DNA of 57,976 nt from positions 1-57,976 of the forward strand of contig QZKQ01000009.1 of assembly GCA_003599535.1 (NCBI GenBank). The letters run 5' to 3'. Under the pieces are notes generated by a model. It made no database searches. It was not told where the DNA came from and was given only the letters and a program-made list of their open reading frames with translations. Below are positions 52,872 through 57,976 of the stretch, piece by piece. The position numbers and the translations under genes are program-made. Position 1 is the stretch's first letter. Each line of letters begins with the position of its first letter. The stretch is from Candidatus Zixiibacteriota bacterium (lineage in GTDB: Bacteria > Electryoneota > B3-LCP).

Positions 52872-52975
52872 ATGAATACAACAGCCATTGCATTCTTGCT
52901 GTAGGTCTGCTGATGGCCCGGTACACCATCTTCGGTTCAGTGACAAAGGAGAAGGTGGTGGACTGGAGTGCTTAG
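52872..52975 (+). pseudogene. Decayed copy of the 69-aa membrane protein gene
   Basis: Aligns base by base with 55624-55728: ATG...acagccattg, ctgctgatg, gtacaccatcttcggtt, gagaaggtggtggact. A deletion near codon 8-10 brings an early stop, and a TAG at 52973 ends the homologous part. Confidence 0.75.
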
Positions 52976-53014
52976 AAATGCTTCGACTTTCAATTTCCTA
53001 ATGAGGGTAAAAAT

Positions 53015-53821
53015 ATGAATGTCAAATATTTGTTAATCGCGTGTCTTGCGGCGCTTTCGATGTTCGCTTTAATCGGCTGTACTGATTCCGACTCAACGTC
53101 CTCAGGACCAGCCGGAACCGGTGAGATCAGAATGTACCTGGTGGATTCTCCCTCAGAATACGATGCCGTGAATATTGTGGTCACGCGCGTTGAGGTGCAT
53201 ATTGCGGAGGCGGATTCCAATAGCGGATGGTGGGTGGTCAATGATAGCACCGCGACGTACGATCTTCTGATCTTGGCAAACGGCGCCAATGCCGTGCTTG
53301 GCGATACCCTGCTTCCTGCCGGCCACTACACTCAAATCCGCCTTTATATCGGCGACGGAAGCAACGTGGTGGTCGATGGGATCACCTATCCTTTGACTAT
53401 TCCGAGCGGTCAGCAAAGCGGATTGAAGCTGAATCACCAGTTCGACATCGAATCGAATACCCTGTATGAACTGACGCTGGATTTCGATGCCGAAAGCTCC
53501 ATTCAGCAGACCGGGAATGGGGGGTACATGCTTAGTCCGGTCATTCGGGTTATCGCAAATATCATATCCGGCACGATTTCCGGTATGATTGACCCAGCTT
53601 CGGCTCGTCCATGGGTTTGGACGGTTGCCGGATTGGATACTTGCAGCACCTATGCGGATGCCTGGTCCGGATATTTCAAGTTGATGGCGTTGCCTGAAGG
53701 CATTTATGCCGTGCATGTCGAACCAACCGACACCACCAGGCAGGACACGACGATCAGCGGCGTTCAAGTCATGGCCGAACAAAATACGGAATTGGGAACA
53801 ATAGAGCTGATTCCGGGCTAG
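53015..53821 (+). CDS. DUF4382-domain lipoprotein
   Basis: 268 aa. Lipoprotein signal with lipobox (LSMFALIGC22). The segment TGEIRMYLVDSPSEYDAVNIVVTRVEVH and the later PAGHYTQIRLYIGDGS and YELTLDFDAESSI are typical of DUF4382. A final carboxypeptidase-regulatory-like strand region (SGTISGMIDPASARPWVW) follows. Function unknown; predicted outer or inner membrane lipoprotein of the island set. Confidence 0.82.
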   Translation: MNVKYLLIACLAALSMFALIGCTDSDSTSSGPAGTGEIRMYLVDSPSEYDAVNIVVTRVEVHIAEADSNSGWWVVNDSTATYDLLILANGANAVLGDTLLPAGHYTQIRLYIGDGSNVVVDGITYPLTIPSGQQSGLKLNHQFDIESNTLYELTLDFDAESSIQQTGNGGYMLSPVIRVIANIISGTISGMIDPASARPWVWTVAGLDTCSTYADAWSGYFKLMALPEGIYAVHVEPTDTTRQDTTISGVQVMAEQNTELGTIELIPG

Positions 53822-53965
53822 TTGAGCAATAATGGAAAACCTCTTAGCAGATCCGGGCGGCTTCACTATGACGAAGCCGCCCAAGTGGACACCGCACCGG
53901 CCAATTCGTCGTTATGGGGTTCGGCAACCAGTTAATTCTTACTCAACTTCACGGAAGGGGTTATC

Positions 53966-54400
53966 ATGTTAGCACGAACCGTTGTAAAGCTTTTCGTCAC
54001 TATAATTGTGCTTGTGGTGGCGGGGAATGCAATGGGACAGGAAAAGTTGCAAAATTACTTCAACGACACCGCCGAAAAAGTGAAGGCAACGGAAAACCCA
54101 GTCCAAAAACGCGACCTCCTCGACAAGTCATTGCAAGGCATGTCCAGGGCAGTAGACCAGGTCGAAAGCTCAGTGCTGATCTCGAAAGAAGATCGCGCCG
54201 GCCTTGATCGCCTGAAAGTGGGCCTTCAAGACAAGCAGGATGAGCTAATGGGAAGGAATGGTTACGAGCGGGTACCCGATAGTCAACTCAACGCCTTCGC
54301 CAATTACGTAGTGCAGGATATGGAACAGGCCGATAGGACGATCACCATCAGCCTCGTCGCGGCGCTGTTGATTATTATCATCATTATCCTCCTCGTTTAG
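53966..54400 (+). CDS. Hypothetical membrane-anchored helical protein
   Basis: 144 aa. Signal-like N-terminus (VVKLFVTIIVLVVAGNAMG), a charged helical middle, and a C-terminal membrane helix made largely of Ile and Leu with almost no polar residues after it. GGAAGGGG lies upstream of the ATG. I recognise no family; the topology suggests a periplasmic coiled protein held by its tail. Confidence 0.7.
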   Translation: MLARTVVKLFVTIIVLVVAGNAMGQEKLQNYFNDTAEKVKATENPVQKRDLLDKSLQGMSRAVDQVESSVLISKEDRAGLDRLKVGLQDKQDELMGRNGYERVPDSQLNAFANYVVQDMEQADRTITISLVAALLIIIIIILLV

Positions 54401-54433
54401 GCTCTAAAAAGGGCGGACCTTTCGAGGTAAAAC

Positions 54434-55558
54434 TTGCATAACCGATCTTTTACGAGAGCCACACTCGCGAGCGTGACGCTGTTTGGGGGAGTGGTTTGTG
54501 TCACGTTCGCGTTGTTTTTAGCCTCGTGCAGCTCTCTCCAACCTGCCCATCGTGCGACTCCGTTGGGAGATGTTGGCGACTGCCCCCCGCGCTACTCAAT
54601 TGTGTGCCTCATCCACGGTGATGGCAGTTACCTTTATCACGACTCCCAGGGCCGTGCGTTAAGAGCGGATGAGCAAATTCTCGCGGAAGCAAAAACGGTC
54701 GCAGAGCAGAACCCGCAAGCAGAGGTGCTTATCTTTCATCAAACACGCAAAAGGCATCTCCTGCTATTCTTCCCGCGCCGTGATGGAACATTCTATTACT
54801 ACCGGTCAGGACGGCTTTTCGCCCAGGAATCTTACTGGCGCGACCGGAGTCCATCACGGCTCGATCCCGAAGTGGAACTCTACCATCGCTATAGTATAGC
54901 CGAGCGATCACATGCAATTCGATTTTTCCTCTATTTCGGTCATGAAATTCCTGAGTTCGGCGGCGCCGACTATGATGCCTCATACCCGGATCGGACTTTC
55001 ACCATAAATGACCTTGCCAACTGCTTGCATAGTATGAACTCAGATTCCACCAAGTTTGATCTCGCGGTGCTCGCCACGTGTTATAACGGCACGCCTCGCA
55101 CCATATTCACCATTGCTCCGTATGCACGATACATCATCGCTTCTCCCGAAAATCTTCACCTCTCATACTTCGATCTCCAGCCTTTTAAGCGCTTGGATAT
55201 CGGTCTGCAAGATGGAGATCTGTCATCATTTGCAAAGGAGTTCGCGCACCAGGCCTTCGACCGCTTGACAGAAGAAGTTCAGACAGCGGTCACGGTTGCG
55301 GTGTATGATGTGGACCGCCTGCGGGAATACTTGCAGTCCGTCCAGAGTGTTTACGATTCTGCTTTAACCGCCTTGCAGGGAGAACCCCCGGCCTCCCTGG
55401 AACATTGTGATTGCGCTGAAGACTCGGCCTATGCCCTTCCGGGGATGAACGCAGGACTGGAGATATTCTACCGTCCACCGCTCTTCGGACGTCTTAAGCA
55501 CAAACCGAGCCATTCCGGGTGGGAATGCTGGAGAAGGGTACCGCGTACTTCAGATTAG
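54434..55558 (+). CDS. Lipoprotein with caspase-like (C11/clostripain-type) features
   Basis: 374 aa from a TTG with GAGG about 6 nt upstream. Lipobox LFLASC (about residue 32). A His in FFLYFGHEIPEF and a Cys in LAVLATCYNGTP are spaced like the His-Cys dyad of clan CD peptidases, where the Cys follows a hydrophobic strand. The first part (YSIVCLIHGDGSYLYHD) resembles the opening strand of that fold. The identity is a guess from motifs; it could be an inactive relative. Not seen in the other islands I know. Confidence 0.6.
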   Translation: MHNRSFTRATLASVTLFGGVVCVTFALFLASCSSLQPAHRATPLGDVGDCPPRYSIVCLIHGDGSYLYHDSQGRALRADEQILAEAKTVAEQNPQAEVLIFHQTRKRHLLLFFPRRDGTFYYYRSGRLFAQESYWRDRSPSRLDPEVELYHRYSIAERSHAIRFFLYFGHEIPEFGGADYDASYPDRTFTINDLANCLHSMNSDSTKFDLAVLATCYNGTPRTIFTIAPYARYIIASPENLHLSYFDLQPFKRLDIGLQDGDLSSFAKEFAHQAFDRLTEEVQTAVTVAVYDVDRLREYLQSVQSVYDSALTALQGEPPASLEHCDCAEDSAYALPGMNAGLEIFYRPPLFGRLKHKPSHSGWECWRRVPRTSD

Positions 55559-55623
55559 ATTAGTTACCCATGAAGAGCACGAAAAACACTAACCCGGATC
55601 ATCCTTTTAAGAGGTATTAAAGC

Positions 55624-55833
55624 ATGAAAACAATAGCCATTGTCATTCTGGTCGCGGGTTTGTTGATGACCCTGTACACCGGCTTCGGTTGGGTGACAAC
55701 AGAGAAAGTGGTGGACTTGGGTGCTGTAGAAATAACCAAGAATAAGCACCATACTACAGCCTGGTCACCGTTAGTGGGTTTTGGAGTTATTATTGTTGGT
55801 GGAGCTCTTCTAATTGTGGCGAAAAAGAAATAA
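55624..55833 (+). CDS. Small two-helix membrane protein (DUF3185-like)
   Basis: 69 aa. Two membrane helices (TIAIVILVAGLLMTLYTGF and SPLVGFGVIIVGGALLIVA) separated by a polar loop with VVDLGAVEITKNKHH. AAGAGG lies about 9 nt upstream. Such proteins often sit beside CsbD and OmpA-type genes in stress clusters. A broken copy lies at 52872-52975. Confidence 0.78.
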   Translation: MKTIAIVILVAGLLMTLYTGFGWVTTEKVVDLGAVEITKNKHHTTAWSPLVGFGVIIVGGALLIVAKKK

Positions 55834-55869
55834 TCAGCCATCTCATTAACTGAGAGAAAGAGGTGCACT

Positions 55870-56544
55870 ATGAAAGCCAATGTGAATGTTATTCTTGCAG
55901 TGTTGCTTTGCATTTCGACCGCACTCCTGATGGGATGTGGAGCCAGCAAAGCAGTGCAAGGTGGGGCGATTGGCGCAGCGGGTGGTGCCGTAGTCGGCGG
56001 CGCCATCGGATATGCAGCCGGAAACACGGCTGTCGGCGCCATCATCGGAGCGGCGGCTGGCGGAACAGCCGGGGTTCTAATCGGTCATCACATGGATAAA
56101 CAAGCTGAAGAACTGCGAAAAGACTTGGAAAATGCCAAAATCGAACGCATCGGAGAGGGCATTAAAATCACTTTTAACTCAGGAATTCTCTTTGCGATTA
56201 ATTCATCACAACTGCAACCTGCTGCCAAGGCAAATATCGAGAATTTGGCACGGGTCCTCAATAAATATCCGGACACTAACATTCTCATTGAAGGAGATAC
56301 CGACAACACCGGCACCGAGGAGTACAACCAAAGGTTGTCAGAACGCCGGGCTCAAGCTGTCGCGGACTATTCAAAGGGACAAGGTGTTGCCGGATCCAGA
56401 ATTTCCACCCTGGGATTGGGTGAGGCAAACGCTATCGCTTCCAACGACACAGAAGCAGGTCGGCAGCAAAACCGGCGTGTTGAAGTCGCCATATTTGCCA
56501 ATGACAAAATGAAGGCTGCCGCCGAAAAAGGTGAACTTGAGTAA
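55870..56544 (+). CDS. Glycine-zipper OmpA-family lipoprotein (YiaD-like)
   Basis: 224 aa. Lipobox LLMGC near residue 23, a glycine-zipper hairpin (GGAIGAAGGAVVGGAIGYAAG, then GAIIGAAAGGTAG), and an OmpA domain (ITFNSGILFAINSSQL, LIEGDTDNTGTEEYNQ, RRAQAVADY, RQQNRRVEVAI). The zipper packs in the outer membrane and the OmpA domain binds peptidoglycan. AGAGAAAGAGG precedes the ATG. Confidence 0.88.
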   Translation: MKANVNVILAVLLCISTALLMGCGASKAVQGGAIGAAGGAVVGGAIGYAAGNTAVGAIIGAAAGGTAGVLIGHHMDKQAEELRKDLENAKIERIGEGIKITFNSGILFAINSSQLQPAAKANIENLARVLNKYPDTNILIEGDTDNTGTEEYNQRLSERRAQAVADYSKGQGVAGSRISTLGLGEANAIASNDTEAGRQQNRRVEVAIFANDKMKAAAEKGELE

Positions 56545-56638
56545 CGCAAACAAATGATACTGGATTTTGCTTCGCGATGGAGGGGATCTTCTGAAGGTCC
56601 CCCTCATCTTACTCTTTCACTAAACGTCCGGAGATACA

Positions 56639-56824
56639 ATGAACCAACTCAACTTCAAGGGAAACTGGCGTGAAGTTGCCGGTAAGCTCAAACAACGCTA
56701 CGCCAATCTGACCGACGATGATTTATCCTTTGTGGAGGGCAAAGAAGAACAGTTGCTGGGCAGACTACTGAAAAAAATTGGAACCACCAAGGAAAAAATA
56801 CGCGATTTGATATCGAAGTGGTAA
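56639..56824 (+). CDS. CsbD-family stress protein
   Basis: 61 aa. NFKGNWREVAGKLKQRYANLTDDDL followed by a KIGTTKEKIRDLI helix are diagnostic of CsbD, a general-stress protein of unknown mechanism. Slightly shorter than usual at the C-terminus. Confidence 0.88.
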   Translation: MNQLNFKGNWREVAGKLKQRYANLTDDDLSFVEGKEEQLLGRLLKKIGTTKEKIRDLISKW

Positions 56825-56914
56825 AGGGCCTGTTCTGCGAGGTATGAGACATGCTCATAACACCACATTATTAGAAAAGGTTGAACTCTAAACACCAAAG
56901 AAGAGGTAATTACC

Positions 56915-57064
56915 ATGTTGTTCACCATCGCTGTTGTTCTAATCGCACTGTGGCTGTTGGGGCTCCTCAGTTCTTACACCATGGGCGGGTTCGTTCACGT
57001 TCTATTGGTGATCGCCATCGTTGTCGTCCTGGTTAGGGTTATCAGTGGGCGAAGAGCCATATAG
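56915..57064 (+). CDS. Lmo0937-type small membrane protein
   Basis: 49 aa, begins MLFTIAVVLIALWLLGLLSS and has a second helix FVHVLLVIAIVVVLV, ending SGRRAI. This is the Lmo0937 family, often found next to CsbD. AGAGG lies about 9 nt upstream. Confidence 0.8.
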   Translation: MLFTIAVVLIALWLLGLLSSYTMGGFVHVLLVIAIVVVLVRVISGRRAI

Positions 57065-57198
57065 CCATCGCCCCGTTGTGCCGCCGAAACTGTCAACCAG
57101 CCGGTAGTGCAAGTGGCTCGGAACGCCCCGAGAAACGAAAGTAACGATAATTAAGCCACTTCCGTTCTGTGTACCGGGTTTATTTGGTGCGTATTTTT

Positions 57199-57244
57199 GG
57201 TTTCCTAAGCCGCGTGTCGGAGGTTCGAATCATCTCAGGGGCAC
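57199..57244 (+). other. Putative attR: orphan 3' half of tRNA-Arg
   Basis: Right direct repeat of the island. Anticodon-loop to acceptor bases are present (tttcctaagccgcgtgtc...), but there is no 5' half, so no tRNA can form. Confidence 0.75.
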
Positions 57245-57279
57245 GAGTACCTGCAGAGTACCACGGAATACCCATGAAC

Positions 57280-57317
57280 AACGCCAAAGGGCGCGGTTAC
57301 CCGCGCCCTTTGGCGTT
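57280..57317 (-). terminator. Terminator of the 57346 T9SS gene
   Basis: A long perfect stem aacgccaaagggcgcgg with its complement; on the minus strand it lies about 30 bp after the stop. Confidence 0.65.
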
Positions 57318-57345
57318 ACAGAACTCCGGGGAAGGCCGGTGCGGA

Positions 57346-57976
57346 TTACTTCAACAGCACCAGTTTCTCCACCCCGGTATACTCCCCCGTCTGTAACCGC
57401 ACGAAATAGATCCCGCTGGGCAGCCCGGAAGCGTCGAACCTGACCTGGTGCGCACCAGCTTCGCGCCATCCGCCCACCAGCGTCCGGACTTCCCGCCCGG
57501 CAGTGTCGTAAACCCGGATACTGACATGGCCGGGAGCCGAGAGCTTAAAGCCCAGAGCCGTCGTGGGATTGAAGGGATTGGGGGAGGCCTCCAGGGCCAG
57601 ACCCGAAGGGAGAAGAGGGGTCTGTGGCCCCTCTCCGGGGAAGGGTTCGCCCCCGTTGGCGTCATTATCCACCCAATCGCCGCCCCCCTCGGTGGCGGTC
57701 TTGGTGAACAGGAAGGAACTGGAGTCCCACACCGTGGGATTGGTCGGGCTGTAGGTCCCGGTGTAGCCCACGTAGGTGTAGACCCCGGAGGGATTGCTTC
57801 CCGCCACGTTCTGATTTCGCTGCCGCACCACGTTGGCGCCGTCCGGCAGGGACAGGGTCAAGGGTCCCAGCAGCACTCCCGACCAGGTCCCGTTGGGGTA
57901 GCGCCAGCGGATCCAGGCGTTGAAGGTCTGGGTCTGGCCCGACTGGTTCAGGAGCTGGGCGTCGAACTGGAAGGCG
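57346..57976 (-). CDS. T9SS-secreted protein, C-terminal part (runs off the window)
   Basis: 210 codons visible. An Ig-like module of the type found in three other genes here (LPDGANVVRQRNQNVAGSNPSGVYTYVGY, WDSSSFLFTK), then a T9SS signal (SPNPFNPTTALGFKL, VYDTAGREV, KLVLLK). The 5' end and the functional domain lie beyond 57976. It is just outside the island. Confidence 0.8.
   Translation of the reverse strand, partial: AFQFDAQLLNQSGQTQTFNAWIRWRYPNGTWSGVLLGPLTLSLPDGANVVRQRNQNVAGSNPSGVYTYVGYTGTYSPTNPTVWDSSSFLFTKTATEGGGDWVDNDANGGEPFPGEGPQTPLLPSGLALEASPNPFNPTTALGFKLSAPGHVSIRVYDTAGREVRTLVGGWREAGAHQVRFDASGLPSGIYFVRLQTGEYTGVEKLVLLK

Larger units (their letters stand above)
49547..57244 (+). mobile_element. 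Integrated genomic island at tRNA-Arg
   Basis: The last 46 bp of the tRNA region (49547-49592) recur in the same orientation at 57199-57244 with two mismatches. Between them lie about 7.6 kb of visibly lower GC with envelope and stress genes absent in style from the rest of the window. No integrase gene is found, so the island may be immobilised or may be excised by an enzyme encoded elsewhere. Confidence 0.72.

Noticed and set aside
57199-57244. A second tRNA-Arg
   Set aside because: Only the anticodon-loop to acceptor half is present, so no cloverleaf forms. Interpreted as an attachment-site remnant.

Overview
The window is a GC-rich bacterial chromosome segment of about 58 kb. Seven gene ends or fragments carry the C-terminal secretion signal used by the type IX secretion system (T9SS): a proline/asparagine motif of the PNPFNPTT type, a VYDxxGR strand and a terminal LLLK. 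Together with corrinoid Wood-Ljungdahl genes, a putative sphingolipid cluster and an archaeal-type GatD, this points to an uncultured lineage of the FCB superphylum (KSB1/Zixibacteria/Marinimicrobia-like). The sequence alone does not fix the phylum.

Layout. 1-552: the 3' end of a T9SS gene, then dispersed repeats. 553-6607: POT-type transporter, B12-independent methionine synthase (MetE) and a homocysteine methyltransferase/MTHFR fusion. 6725-13961: small HTH protein, secreted FG-GAP protein, T9SS remnant, tRNA-Asn, IclR regulator and a 1033-aa secreted repeat protein. 14303-18396: GatD and a large membrane protein with an in-frame repeat insertion. 18360-26288 (minus strand): a run transcribed from cooC through acsD, acsC, a flavin-fold oxidase, DUF166, a membrane protein, mobB, a flippase and a glycosyltransferase. 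26716-30700: two paralogous secreted S9 peptidases. 31153-32634: a thioredoxin-like secreted protein with an in-frame TGA exactly at the first position of its CxxC motif, a selenocysteine candidate. 33708-35144: an octaheme cytochrome of the hydroxylamine oxidoreductase family. 35461-39645: two beta-helix T9SS proteins. 39994-46332 (minus): an epimerase, a GNAT protein and a serine-palmitoyltransferase-like enzyme, a plausible ceramide pathway interrupted by a membrane spermidine-synthase-like gene. 46398-49456: proS, a DUF4870 protein and two four-helix-bundle (S23/IVP) units with inverted-repeat ends. 49547-57244: a visibly lower-GC island bounded by a tRNA-Arg 3' end and its 46-bp copy, carrying TetR, OmpA-type, CsbD and other envelope-stress genes but no integrase. 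57346-57976: the end of another T9SS gene.

Two patterns run through the whole window. First, many intergenic tracts are degenerate tandem repeats with a period of exactly 7 nt but a different word at each site; they often overlap the stop codon of the neighbouring gene and form the inverted arms of the four-helix-bundle units. Second, several short palindromic repeat families recur, one of them inside a coding sequence in frame. Functionally the genes suggest an anaerobic or facultative organism with C1/corrinoid metabolism, a large secreted proteome, nitrogen-oxide or hydroxylamine redox chemistry and possibly sphingolipids. All functions are inferred from sequence; no database search was run.
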